DNA of 64,000 nucleotides from Pelagicoccus mobilis (GTDB lineage: Bacteria; Verrucomicrobiota; Verrucomicrobiia; Opitutales; Opitutaceae). The notes under the pieces are model-generated. The model was not told where the DNA came from, ran no database searches, and was given only the letters and a program-made list of their open reading frames with translations. A program made the translations under genes and the position numbers. The DNA is taken from contig NZ_JAENIL010000012.1 in assembly GCF_016595505.1 (NCBI RefSeq), positions 62,001 through 126,000 on the forward strand. The letters run 5' to 3'. Of the stretch, positions 50,962 through 60,095 are shown piece by piece (the first letter of the stretch is position 1; each line of letters opens with the position of its first letter).

Positions 50962-52656
50962 ATGTACTCCTTGTTCAGAAACGTTTTCGTTGGATTTTGT
51001 AGTGTTCTTCCGATCCTTGCTTTGCCGCTTTTCGCAAAGGTCGAGTTGGAGCTGCCTGAATTGGCGGAGGACGCTCCCAACGTTATCGTGATCTTTGGCG
51101 ATGACATGTCGCCTGACTACCTCGGGGCCTATGGCGGCAAGCGGCCGACGCCAACTTTGGATACGCTTGCGAGTAGGGGAGTTGTATTCGATCAGGCATA
51201 CTGTGTCGCGTCCATGTGCACGCCAAGTCGCTATTCGCTGCTGACGGCGAAGTATCCGGGGCGTTGCCGATCGGAGGAGTTCATGGCGGAGAACCCGTTG
51301 GATGATATTTACAGCGTGGGATGGAACACGGAGCTGGAGGAGAGCGAGCTGAGTATGGGCCGCCTGTTTACTCGATTGGGCTATCAGACGGGAGTCGTTG
51401 GGAAGTGGCACTTGAGTGGAGACCCCTACAAAATCGACGTTCCTGAGATCGCGACAGATGCGGATGTATCAGATCCTGAAATACAAGCTCTTCTCGCTGA
51501 ACGCCAAGCTCTGTTGGAGGCTCATGTGCAAAAGGTGAGTGGATTCGAACAGGCCCGTAGCATCTTGTGGGCAAATTTCGACGTGGCGGGGATGTTGGAG
51601 GAAAACCTTCGTGTCCATAATTTTGAATGGATACTCAATGGAGCTTTGGACTTCCTCGACTCTGTGGAGAGGGACAGGCCGTTTCTCATGTACTTTGCTT
51701 CGACCTCGGTCCACGGGCCTAACCATGTGGAGGCCTTGGATGGCGATCCTTATCTGTCTCCGGCTGGCAGGATCGAGCTACCGCTGGATTACTATCCCAC
51801 TCGCGAGCAGATCAAGAAAGACATGATCGAGCGAGCCAACGGAAGCGAGTTAACTCATATCGATGTTGGGATGTACATGTTGGATCTGCAAGTCGCGGGG
51901 ATTTTGAAGAAGCTGGAGGAACGTGATTTGGATCGCAATACGATCCTTCTCTATCTGTCGGACCACGGGACGGAGCCCGGAAAGGCGACGAGCTACGTGC
52001 GTGGAACGAAGGTTCCCTTTTTTGCAACACGGCTGGGAGACGCGGGCGTCAGCAAGCGGCAGTCGGGCATTGTGCAGGTGTGCGATGTGCTGCCTACGAT
52101 CTTGGATCTGGCGACTGAGTCGGAGGCTTCTGCCTCGTTTGACTGGGATGGTGAATCCTTTGCGGACGCCTTGGGCGATGGCGAGTTCTACGGGCGAGAT
52201 TACGCGTACTTTGAGAACGGATACACGCGATCCGTGCTCAAGGGGGATTTGCACTACATCGCTCTGCGTTATCCAAACTCGATTTTAAGTCGGTTGCAAA
52301 AGGGTGAGTTGGCGGAGGTGCCCGATCATATTGGGACCTTCGACAATGGTCAGGCTTCGATCACGATGAGCCTAGTCCCGTCGTATTGGGACGCGGATCA
52401 GCTCTACGATCTGAGCAGCGATCCGTACGAGATGAACAATCGTTTTGGCGACTCTAGCTATTACGAGCAAGGGCTTGTTCTTCGCGGGATTTTGGAGTCG
52501 GTGGTGGATGGTTTCGAGCATCCGTTTCCGATGGACGTAGATCCTTTTCAAGGTTCTGCGGAGTTCGAATCCTTGAAGGAACCGCGTCTTGAAAAGGGGA
52601 CGGAGTACATCTACTGGTACACGCCGGGGCAGATCAAATGGCCGCCTAGCGAGTGA
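50962..52656 (+). CDS. secreted formylglycine-type sulfatase
   Basis: 564 aa with a signal peptide (leader to about FAKVE). The alkaline-phosphatase-fold sulfatase starts PNVIVIFGDDMSPDYLGAYGG with metal-binding Asp residues. The activation motif C86-T-P-S-R is followed by YSLLTAKYPGR, so Cys86 should be matured to formylglycine. A metal/substrate segment DHGTEPG is near residue 335. The organism presumably cleaves sulfate esters of marine polysaccharides, but neither the substrate nor an anaerobic sulfatase-maturase is visible. It is divergent from TonB receptor copy B. Confidence 0.93.
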   Translation: MYSLFRNVFVGFCSVLPILALPLFAKVELELPELAEDAPNVIVIFGDDMSPDYLGAYGGKRPTPTLDTLASRGVVFDQAYCVASMCTPSRYSLLTAKYPGRCRSEEFMAENPLDDIYSVGWNTELEESELSMGRLFTRLGYQTGVVGKWHLSGDPYKIDVPEIATDADVSDPEIQALLAERQALLEAHVQKVSGFEQARSILWANFDVAGMLEENLRVHNFEWILNGALDFLDSVERDRPFLMYFASTSVHGPNHVEALDGDPYLSPAGRIELPLDYYPTREQIKKDMIERANGSELTHIDVGMYMLDLQVAGILKKLEERDLDRNTILLYLSDHGTEPGKATSYVRGTKVPFFATRLGDAGVSKRQSGIVQVCDVLPTILDLATESEASASFDWDGESFADALGDGEFYGRDYAYFENGYTRSVLKGDLHYIALRYPNSILSRLQKGELAEVPDHIGTFDNGQASITMSLVPSYWDADQLYDLSSDPYEMNNRFGDSSYYEQGLVLRGILESVVDGFEHPFPMDVDPFQGSAEFESLKEPRLEKGTEYIYWYTPGQIKWPPSE

Positions 52657-52675
52657 GGCGACACGCTTGTTGAGT

Positions 52676-52694
52676 GGCGGGTCGGCGCCCCGCC
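52676..52694. repeat. GC-rich hairpin between sulfatase and TolC genes
   Basis: GGCGGG and CCCGCC form a stem around a 7-nt loop, followed by CTACA. It resembles the dispersed hairpin repeat in position (after a gene, followed by CTAC) but not in stem sequence. A second small palindrome GTTAC-CTGAC-GTAAC lies at 52712-52726. Confidence 0.4.
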
Positions 52695-52727
52695 CTACAG
52701 TGAAGTGTGGCGTTACCTGACGTAACC

Positions 52728-54182
52728 CTAGAGCTGGATGCCTTGTTCGGCGAGGGTGCTGCCTTTTACTTGGTGGTAGCGGGCGACGGCGATGTTGTAG
52801 TTGGCGATCGCGTCTAGCTCGCGGACTTGAGCGCGGGTCAGGTCTTCCTGCGCTTCGAGGACGAAGTAGGTGGTGCTTTGCCCGAGCTTGAGTTTTCGCT
52901 CTTCCGCTTCAAGCGAGCGTTCCGCGAACTCGCGTCCTTGACGGGCTAGCTCCCGGCTTTGGGCTTCCGAGCTGATTCTGCGTGCGGCGTTGTCGAGTTG
53001 GATGGCGATGCTTTGCTTGAGCTGCTTTTCTACGAGGTGGGTTCGTTCGCGGAAAATGAGAGCTGAGGCTTTTCGCGCTCCAGCGCTGCGGTTGAGCAAA
53101 GGTCGGCTGAAAGTGACGCCTAGAAAAAGGTCGGTTTCGGCAGAGCTAAGTCCCTTGTAGCTGCTGGTGAAGCTGTCGCCGAAGTTTGTGCGAAAAGCGC
53201 GGGCGTTGAGATCGAGCGATGGGAGGGTGGCGTTTTCTGCGGTTTTGGCGTCGATGATGGCTTTCTCGATTTCGAGTTTTGCTTGCAGGTAGTCTGGGCG
53301 ATTTAGAAGCGCGTATTCGAAATCCTCAGACAGGTTTCCAGACCAGGCTTCGGGGGCGGGCATCGCTCCGATGTCGATTTGCCAGTTGACGAGGGCAAGG
53401 GCCTCGTTGGATACAAAACGTTTGAGCTCGTTGAGAGAGTCCAGGTACAAGCGGCGGGCCAGTACTACGTTTGCTTCACGCTGAGAGAGTCGAGTCTCGG
53501 CGACTTCGACCCCACGAGCTTCCACGGTGCCGAGTTCCGCGCGTTTGAGTGTATCCTCAACCAGCTGCTGGGTGAGTTCGCGACTTTGTTCGGCCACTTG
53601 AAGGGAACCTTTGCGCAGGGCGGTCTGGTTGTAGAGGGTGATGGCGTTGGTGACGGTGGCGATGGCCTGCAGCTTGAAGGCTTGCTCGGACTGTTCCAGG
53701 TTGCGCTTGGCGACTTTGATGAAGCTGTAGGAGTTGGATCCGAAGTTGCGAAGGAGCGGCTGGTAGAGAGCGAGACCGGCGTTTGCGGCATAGGTATCTT
53801 GACGTCCGAAGTTGTTTTCGAAGCGCCCTGCCGCGGCGTCGAGGGTGATGCGTCCTCCGGTAGAGATGTTGGTTGCGATCGACGCCGAGGTGACCTCTCC
53901 TTCCTGGCTGTTGAAGGAGGAGGAAGCACCCCCTCCGCCTCCGAGCGAACCGTTGGAGTGGCTCGCCCGAACTGCTGGATCCCAATAGCCTCTGGCCTGT
54001 TTTACACCTTGCTCGGCGATATCCTTGTCGAGCCCGACGATGCGGATCTGAAAGTCGCGTTGGAGGGCGAGCGTAATTAGGTTGGGCAGGTCAACCTCCT
54101 CGGGCGCTGTTTGCTGGTCGGCTTGTAGGCTGCCGAGGCCAAGGAGAGATATCGCTGCAATGGCAGTTAGTTTGGGAAGCAT
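52728..54182 (-). CDS. TolC-like outer-membrane efflux protein
   Basis: 484 aa with a signal peptide (ends near LQADQ). Two TolC-type repeats each contain long coiled-coil helices, for example AIATVTNAITLYNQTALRKGSLQVAEQ and ARQGREFAERSLEAEERKLKLG, separated by beta strands. Such proteins form the trimeric outer-membrane channel of tripartite exporters. It is last in an operon with an MFP, an ATPase and a permease, so a complete pump is encoded. The 41-bp gap after the permease gene supports co-transcription. Confidence 0.92.
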   Translation of the reverse strand: MLPKLTAIAAISLLGLGSLQADQQTAPEEVDLPNLITLALQRDFQIRIVGLDKDIAEQGVKQARGYWDPAVRASHSNGSLGGGGGASSSFNSQEGEVTSASIATNISTGGRITLDAAAGRFENNFGRQDTYAANAGLALYQPLLRNFGSNSYSFIKVAKRNLEQSEQAFKLQAIATVTNAITLYNQTALRKGSLQVAEQSRELTQQLVEDTLKRAELGTVEARGVEVAETRLSQREANVVLARRLYLDSLNELKRFVSNEALALVNWQIDIGAMPAPEAWSGNLSEDFEYALLNRPDYLQAKLEIEKAIIDAKTAENATLPSLDLNARAFRTNFGDSFTSSYKGLSSAETDLFLGVTFSRPLLNRSAGARKASALIFRERTHLVEKQLKQSIAIQLDNAARRISSEAQSRELARQGREFAERSLEAEERKLKLGQSTTYFVLEAQEDLTRAQVRELDAIANYNIAVARYHQVKGSTLAEQGIQL

Positions 54183-54223
54183 GGTTTAAGGGTGGCAGGT
54201 ATCGGGTGTTGGGTTCCGGGATT

Positions 54224-56683
54224 TTATTCTCCGCGTAGGGTGTCTGCTAGGTTTGCGTTTACGACGTAGCGTGCGGGAGCGTAAAGGGCCGCGATTGAGA
54301 CACCGACGATGAGCAGAATCGGAATAATGAATATGGCTGGGTTCGCGCTCGGCGATACCATTTGGTTTTGTGTCATTAGTCCAAGTATTCCATAGCCGAT
54401 CGCGCTGCCGATTACCACCCCGAGGATGATCTGCCAGCTACTCATCTTGAATACGTGCTTGAAGATTGTCTGGCGGCCAGCTCCGAGCGCTTGGCGAATA
54501 CTGTACTCTTGGAATTTCTGACGTATCGAAAAGTCCATGACGCCGTATACTCCGATTGATGCGAGCAAGAAGGCAGCTGCGCCGAACATACCGAAGATGT
54601 TGCGGAAGAAGATAACTCCGAATTGGCTCTCTTTGACTGCGGATGCGACGGTCTTGATGCGGTAGAGCGCGAAGCTTTCGTCCTCGTTGTGCAGAATGGC
54701 GCGGATTTGGTCCGCTTGGGCGGTTGGATTTCCGCCTGTTTTGGCGAAGACGGTGAGGCTTGGTTGATCGTTCGCTGAACTCAGAGGGCGATAAACTCCT
54801 CCGAGCTGTTCGTCGGTCTTGTTTGCTCCGGGGCCAGCCATCTTTGTATCTGGAACGATACCAATGATGGTGCTCCATGGGATTGTGTCGGAGTAGACAT
54901 CTCGGATTTGTTGACCGATAGCGTCTTGGATATCATCTGGCCAAAGTCGTTTGGCGAGTTGTTCATTTATGACGCAGACTTTTTCGGCATTTTCGCCACG
55001 GTCCATCGCTTCGAATCCTCGTCCGTACAGTATGGGGATGTCGAGCAGTTCGAAGTAATTATCGGATACGATCTCGTTGCGTGCTTGAATGTAGTCTTCA
55101 CGGGTCGCGGCTTCGCGACCGCGTAAGGCCCAGCGTGAATCCCAGTTGAAGAGCATGTCAACGGAAGTGGAGAACCCGACTCCTTCAAGGTTTGGATTGA
55201 GTTCCATGAGCTCTTGCAGGCGACGAATGGCCTCTCCTCTTTGTTCGCCAGGGAAGTAGGATTCGGGGAAGTCGAAGCGAGCGGTCATAATCTCGCTCGG
55301 ATCGTATGGAGGTTCGAATACGGCTGCCTCCTTAGCCCCGTTGACCATGGCGGTGGTTGCTATGAGCAATCCGCAAGATACGGAGAGTTGAGCTAGAACG
55401 AGAATCTTCGAGAAAACTCCCATTTTAAGGCTGGAAGCTCCTCTTGAGTTGTCCTTGAGGATTTCGTTTACGTCGGTGCGTGAAGCGCGGAGGGCGGGGA
55501 CGATGCTCGCGATGATACTCGCAACAAGCGTGATTAGGGCGAGGTATCCGATCGTTGTTAGGTCGACGTCCATACTCATCCAACGTGGAGGGTTGGCATA
55601 AGAGGCAGAAAGGACGAAGGCCCAAATCATTTTACTCGTCCAGATAGCGATGATCAGGCCTCCGATGCCACCGAAGAAGGCTACCGCTAACCCTTCGACA
55701 AGCATTTGAAAAACGAGGCGTTGGCGTTTGCCGCCAAGTGAAGCGCGGATGGCGAGCTCTTTGACTCGGGTCGTTGCTCGGGAAAGTGTGAGGTTCGCTA
55801 CATTGGTACAAGCGATCAGCAAAACCATGAGCGAGCAGGCGACAAGAATGTAGACCATGCGAGGGAAGTCTTCGCCGATGAAATTTTCAGAGAGAGGAGT
55901 TATCTCGAATGCGATGTATCCCGTATTGGTTTCTGGATACTCTTCGGACATGCTCTTGGCTATCGTGTTCATGGGAGCCAATGCTGAGGCGAGTGTCTGT
56001 CCTTCTTTCAAGGTTGCTAGAACGAAGAGTCCGTTACCGTCGATTCGCGACATGTTGATATAGTCGGTGGTGTCATTCATCCACACGTCGTTACGGGATG
56101 GAAAGTCGAATCCCTCAGGTGCTACGCCGATGATTGTAGCGGCTTGTCCGTTGATATTGAAGGATTGGCCGATGATGGTTTCTCGACTCTCGAAGTGGTT
56201 CTTCCAGATATCGTAGCTAATAACGGCTTTTTTCAAGCGATCCGGCTCATCGTCTCCTTTTTGGAAGAAGCTGCCGAGGTGCGGTTTCACCCCGAGGGTA
56301 TCAAAGAGATCGTGCGAAACGAAACTCCCTTCAAACCGTTCGGCGTATTTATCGATCACTACGTTGAAGGTGTGATTTCGCATGAAGGCGAAATTCTCGA
56401 ATACCTCCTGGCGTTCATCGATGTCGCGAAAATCCTTGGGGCGGATGAAACCGAATTGACCGCCAGATTTCCAAAGGTGGCGGGTCGACTCGTCCCACTG
56501 TAGCACATAGATTTCGTCGAAATCGATATTTTCCGGGTGTCCTTTCACCACCCCGAAGACAAGTGTCAGCATAAGGCCGACAAGGCCTAGACCTAGTGAA
56601 AAGGCCATGATGGCCATGATCATGCTGCCTGGGTTGCGTCCGAATTGGCGCATGCCGACTTTAAGATCGTTCGTAAATGACAT
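54224..56683 (-). CDS. MacB/FtsX-type ABC permease (ADOP-like, duplicated)
   Basis: 819 aa with two MacB-like periplasmic core domains, each followed by an FtsX-type membrane block. The first block includes MVYILVACSLMVLLIACTNVANLTLSRATTRVKELAIRASLGG; the second includes FLLASIGVYGVMDFSIRQKFQEYSIRQALGAG. This duplicated layout is typical of ADOP permeases of Acidobacteria and Verrucomicrobia. It has no fused ATPase, which is supplied by the next gene upstream in the operon. The family exports peptides, lipoproteins or antibiotics, and the cargo here is unknown. Confidence 0.92.
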   Translation of the reverse strand: MSFTNDLKVGMRQFGRNPGSMIMAIMAFSLGLGLVGLMLTLVFGVVKGHPENIDFDEIYVLQWDESTRHLWKSGGQFGFIRPKDFRDIDERQEVFENFAFMRNHTFNVVIDKYAERFEGSFVSHDLFDTLGVKPHLGSFFQKGDDEPDRLKKAVISYDIWKNHFESRETIIGQSFNINGQAATIIGVAPEGFDFPSRNDVWMNDTTDYINMSRIDGNGLFVLATLKEGQTLASALAPMNTIAKSMSEEYPETNTGYIAFEITPLSENFIGEDFPRMVYILVACSLMVLLIACTNVANLTLSRATTRVKELAIRASLGGKRQRLVFQMLVEGLAVAFFGGIGGLIIAIWTSKMIWAFVLSASYANPPRWMSMDVDLTTIGYLALITLVASIIASIVPALRASRTDVNEILKDNSRGASSLKMGVFSKILVLAQLSVSCGLLIATTAMVNGAKEAAVFEPPYDPSEIMTARFDFPESYFPGEQRGEAIRRLQELMELNPNLEGVGFSTSVDMLFNWDSRWALRGREAATREDYIQARNEIVSDNYFELLDIPILYGRGFEAMDRGENAEKVCVINEQLAKRLWPDDIQDAIGQQIRDVYSDTIPWSTIIGIVPDTKMAGPGANKTDEQLGGVYRPLSSANDQPSLTVFAKTGGNPTAQADQIRAILHNEDESFALYRIKTVASAVKESQFGVIFFRNIFGMFGAAAFLLASIGVYGVMDFSIRQKFQEYSIRQALGAGRQTIFKHVFKMSSWQIILGVVIGSAIGYGILGLMTQNQMVSPSANPAIFIIPILLIVGVSIAALYAPARYVVNANLADTLRGE

Positions 56684-56791
56684 TTGGGAGAAATGTGTAG
56701 AGTGTTAGTGCAAGTGATGGTTTAGGGACACAGCGTCCCCGACCGACCTGTATGTGGACGGTGAATACGAGAGAGGGGAGCGAGAGTTGGA

Positions 56792-57502
56792 TTAAGCCTG
56801 GGCGACGGCGGCGACTGTTTCGTCTACGACCTTACCATCGAAGAGATGGACGATACGGGAGGCCATGTCGTTGTAGCGTTCGTCGTGGGTCACCATGCAG
56901 ATGGTGGCTCCTTCCTTGTTTAGTTCCTGAAGCATTTCCATAACCTTACCGCCGTTCTTGGAGTCCAAATTACCGGTAGGCTCGTCCGCGAGGAGGATGC
57001 GAGGAGTGCCGCCGAGAGCACGGGCAACGGCGACGCGCTGTTGCTGACCACCAGATAGCTGGTGCGGGTAGTGACTTTGGCGGTGCGACATTTGTACCTT
57101 TTCCAGCGCTTCGAGGACGCGAGTTTTGCGTTCGGACGCTTTGAGGCCGCGATAGACGAGGGGAAGCTCAACGTTTTCGTAGACGGTGAGGTCTCCGATC
57201 AAGTTGAAGCTTTGGAAAATAAAGCCGACATCCAGATTGCGGATACGGGAGCGTTCGTTGTTGTTGAGGCTAGCGACTTCTCGACCTGCGAGGGAGTAGG
57301 AGCCAGCTGATGGAGAGTCGAGCAGGCCAAGGATGGAGAGCAAGGTGGACTTGCCGCAACCGGAGGGGCCGCTGATCGATAGGAACTCGCCTTCGTTGAT
57401 GTCGAGATTGATGCCGGAGAGAGCATGGGTTTCGATCTCGTCTGTCAGGAAAACCTTGGAGATGTCTTTGAGGTGGATGAGAGGGGAGTTGATTTCGGAC
57501 AT
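56792..57502 (-). CDS. ABC transporter ATPase, MacB/LolD type
   Basis: 236 aa. Walker A is GPSGCGKST (45-53), the signature is LSGGQQQR, and Walker B with the following D-loop reads ILLADEPTGNLDS. The H-loop is VTHDE. Length and motifs match the MacB/LolD family, which powers FtsX-type permeases. It is second gene of the efflux operon, 65 bp after the MFP gene and 108 bp before the permease gene. The latter gap holds a small GGGAC/GTCCC hairpin. Confidence 0.96.
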   Translation of the reverse strand: MSEINSPLIHLKDISKVFLTDEIETHALSGINLDINEGEFLSISGPSGCGKSTLLSILGLLDSPSAGSYSLAGREVASLNNNERSRIRNLDVGFIFQSFNLIGDLTVYENVELPLVYRGLKASERKTRVLEALEKVQMSHRQSHYPHQLSGGQQQRVAVARALGGTPRILLADEPTGNLDSKNGGKVMEMLQELNKEGATICMVTHDERYNDMASRIVHLFDGKVVDETVAAVAQA

Positions 57503-57567
57503 AGTGTTAGGTGAGTTGGGTGTTAGTGTCTTGGTGTTAGGTTCAGGTTGTGTTGTTTAGTAAAGAG

Positions 57568-58821
57568 TTACTGGATACGAATTTTGTCGTAGTCGTCCCA
57601 ATCGCTCATGTCGGAGAGGATAACTTTATCTCCAGGGTTTAGGCCTTGGATGACTTCGATTTGGCTTACGGAAGCTTTACCGTAGGTAATTGGCACGCGC
57701 AGGGCAATGTCTGAGTCGGCGGCGATTTTGAAGATTGTCATTTGCGATTCCGGACGGCTGGAAGCGGGTCGCTTGACCTTTACGACGTTGGCGAGGCGCT
57801 CGAATTCGACGACGCCTTCAACTGTGAGATCGGGGCGGGCTCCATCTGGAAGCTCTTCGGTGAAGTGGATATCGACGGCGACGGTGCCGTTCTCGACGTT
57901 TGGATCGACACGGGCGATAGAGCCGCGGACTTTTCCGTTGCGGGTGTCGACGACCGCGGTGAGGCCGATGCTCAGGTCCTTGGCGTTGATTTCGGCGATG
58001 CGTACGACCGCTTTCAAGTTTTTCGGGTCAGCGACTTGGGAGAGGTTTTGGCCGATGCCGACTTGCATGCCTTCTTCGACTGTCTGCTTCTGGAGTACGC
58101 CTGCTACGCCAGCTAGGACGGTGAGACCTTCGTATTGATCTCGGAGAAGATCGTAGCGGGCCTTGGCCTGGTTGACGGAGGCTTTGCGAGCGGAGAGTTG
58201 TGTATCCAAATTCTTTTGGCTGAATTCAAGGCGGCGTCGCTCGATTTCGAGGCGAGTGGTGAGCTGTTCGTGGCGCAGGATGGAGCGGCGCATTTGCAGG
58301 TCGGATACGAGTCCTTCCTTGTTGAGTTCGGTGTCGATCTCGGCGTCGAGGGCGGCCTCTTTTTGCTGAGCCTCGAGTTGGGCGAGATTGGCTTGGAGTT
58401 GGAGAATGTTGCTCTGCAGCTGTACGTCGTAGGTGAGATAGTCGGCTTCGGCCGCCTCGAAAGCGAGCCGGGCGTCTAGCGCTTGTTGCTCGAGAGTGGG
58501 ATTGCTCAGCTCCATGATGGGAGTGTCAGGTTCAACCCAAGCGCCTGGGCGGACGATGATTCGCTCTACGCGACCGCTCGTTTCGGATGCGATCCAGCGG
58601 AGGTCTTCCGGTACGAGGGTGCCGATGCCACGAGCTTCACGCATCATTTCGCCTTGTTCGACGTCGCCGAGCCAGACGCGTTCCTCTTCTACGGTCGGAG
58701 TGGATACGTCGAGCCCCATTAGCCACCAGCCAATGAGTCCGACCACAACGAGAGTCGAGGATCCGAAAATGATGCGGTTGCGGCGTTTCTTCTTCTTTAT
58801 GTCAGTGCGTACGATGTCCAT
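57568..58821 (-). CDS. periplasmic adaptor (HlyD/MFP family)
   Basis: 417 aa with one N-terminal membrane anchor (IIFGSSTLVVVGLIGWWLMG). A biotinyl-lipoyl-like half (VERIIVRPGAWVEPDTPIMEL) is followed by a long coiled-coil hairpin with SVNQAKARYDLLRDQYEGLTVLAGVAGVLQK. The beta-barrel domain then continues with KAVVRIAEINAKDLSIGLTAVVD. This family links inner-membrane pump to TolC. It is first gene of the operon, and sigma-54 promoter P6 lies about 64 bp upstream. Confidence 0.94.
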   Translation of the reverse strand: MDIVRTDIKKKKRRNRIIFGSSTLVVVGLIGWWLMGLDVSTPTVEEERVWLGDVEQGEMMREARGIGTLVPEDLRWIASETSGRVERIIVRPGAWVEPDTPIMELSNPTLEQQALDARLAFEAAEADYLTYDVQLQSNILQLQANLAQLEAQQKEAALDAEIDTELNKEGLVSDLQMRRSILRHEQLTTRLEIERRRLEFSQKNLDTQLSARKASVNQAKARYDLLRDQYEGLTVLAGVAGVLQKQTVEEGMQVGIGQNLSQVADPKNLKAVVRIAEINAKDLSIGLTAVVDTRNGKVRGSIARVDPNVENGTVAVDIHFTEELPDGARPDLTVEGVVEFERLANVVKVKRPASSRPESQMTIFKIAADSDIALRVPITYGKASVSQIEVIQGLNPGDKVILSDMSDWDDYDKIRIQ

Positions 58822-58882
58822 TTGGGAGGATAGTGAGAGTCGGGAGGTTCAGGATATAGAGTTTTTGGTTTCTGGCTTCTTT

Positions 58883-58939
58883 AAACACGAGTCGTGCCAA
58901 CTTGGTTACCGAAAACTGTAAGTTGTTGTTTAGCAGTGA
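58883..58939 (-). promoter_or_regulatory. composite sigma-54 promoter P6 (efflux operon)
   Basis: On the minus strand TTGGCACGACTCGTGTTT has the -24 GG and, after 10 bp, GT at -12. AACTTACA (around 58917-58923) lies 18 bp upstream, and TCACTGCT (reverse complement of 58932-58939) beyond it at the same distance as in P5. The rest of the 351-bp gap 58822-59172 holds only the OmpW upstream region, including TTGACG near 59120. Confidence 0.78.
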
Positions 58940-59172
58940 GAAAAATGTTTTTGGGAAATGTTGACGAAGTTTGGGGCAGTTGAGTGTCCCAGCAGTGAGA
59001 CGGATGAAATCCCACTTTTGGGACAAAAACGGCCGGGGAGAGGGCACGTCAGTGATCAGTTACCGCGCTAGGGAGGATTAGTTACAGAAATAGAGGGTCT
59101 TTCTACCCGAAAAGCGAATTGACGGACATCTAATGAAGAATAAAAGGTAATTTAATAATCAAACTACCTATT

Positions 59173-59811
59173 ATGAAGAACAGACTAAGTCTTGGAGCGC
59201 TCGCGCTCGTAACACTCGCCTCTATCGCCAGCCTCGCCGACGCGGCTCCTGCAGGAACTTGGGAAATCAAGTACCGTATGGCCTACTTGGATACTGCGAA
59301 CGAGTCCGACGCCTTTTCGGCGCTCGGCATCGATTTCGCGGAAGATGCGGTTTCGGTAGAGAGCAAGTGGATCCCGGAGATCGACGTTGCTTACAACTTT
59401 ACTGAGAATCTGATTGGCGAACTGGTTCTCACCATTCCTCAGAAGCACGATGTTTCTCTTGAGGGCGTTGGTAAGCTTGGTACGCTCGAGCACCTGCCTC
59501 CGACATTGAGCCTCATCTACGAGTTTCAAAACGAGAGCGGTTTTGTCCCTTACGTTTCCGGCGGTGTGAATTTCACCTGGATCACCAACACGCGCCTGAA
59601 GGTTGCAGATGTGGATCTCGATCTTGAAGACTACAGCATCGGTCTCGCGCTTGGTGGCGGTTTTCGCTACATGGTTAACGAAAAGTGGTTGCTTGATGGC
59701 AGCGTGAAGTGGATCGACCTCGAATCGGATGTCACGGCAGGTGGCGCTCGCCTGACGACTGCTAAGCTTGATCCTCTGCTCTGGAGCTTCGGTGCTTCGT
59801 ATCGCTTCTAA
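59173..59811 (+). CDS. OmpW-family outer-membrane protein
   Basis: 212 aa with a signal peptide (ends near LADA). Eight-strand barrel features match OmpW: GTWEIKYRMAYLD, KWIPEIDVAYNFTENLIGELVLT, a central LGTLEHLPPTLSLIYEF and SGFVPYVSGGVNFTWI. The C-terminus SFGASYRF has the terminal Phe needed for BAM insertion. OmpW proteins form narrow hydrophobic channels and often respond to stress. Codons are moderately biased, suggesting good expression. It has its own strong terminator. Confidence 0.88.
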   Translation: MKNRLSLGALALVTLASIASLADAAPAGTWEIKYRMAYLDTANESDAFSALGIDFAEDAVSVESKWIPEIDVAYNFTENLIGELVLTIPQKHDVSLEGVGKLGTLEHLPPTLSLIYEFQNESGFVPYVSGGVNFTWITNTRLKVADVDLDLEDYSIGLALGGGFRYMVNEKWLLDGSVKWIDLESDVTAGGARLTTAKLDPLLWSFGASYRF

Positions 59812-59846
59812 GGATACTTTACTCAATTTTGTTTTATCCCCCATTT

Positions 59847-59876
59847 GGCCGCCCTTGTTCGAGGGTGGCCTTTTTT
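59847..59876 (+). terminator. terminator of the OmpW-like gene
   Basis: GGCCgCCCT...AGGGtGGCC is followed by six T, and the dispersed hairpin repeat begins at the next base. Confidence 0.88.
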
Positions 59877-59902
59877 GTCCGTTGAGGACAACGGACGCTA
59901 CC
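59877..59902. repeat. dispersed hairpin repeat, copy 3
   Basis: GTCCGTTG (59877-59884), loop AGGA, CAACGGAC (59889-59896), then GCTACC. It directly follows a terminator, as does copy 2, and lies in the 284-bp gap before the kinase gene, which otherwise shows no gene. Confidence 0.75.
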
Positions 59903-60095
59903 AATATGGCTCGTGCTCTATTGTTCAGATTCGCGACTCCCCGGAAAAGGATGACGAACCTTTTTTGTGGGGTGATTCTTCCTAGGGTGAACCCTGATAG
60001 AGGTGGTTGGCTCAACAATTGCCTTGTTTTGCGCTCTATCGCCTTGAAATGGCTAGGGGCGACCGCATGGTCGGACCGTCTTTTGAAGCTCTGTT

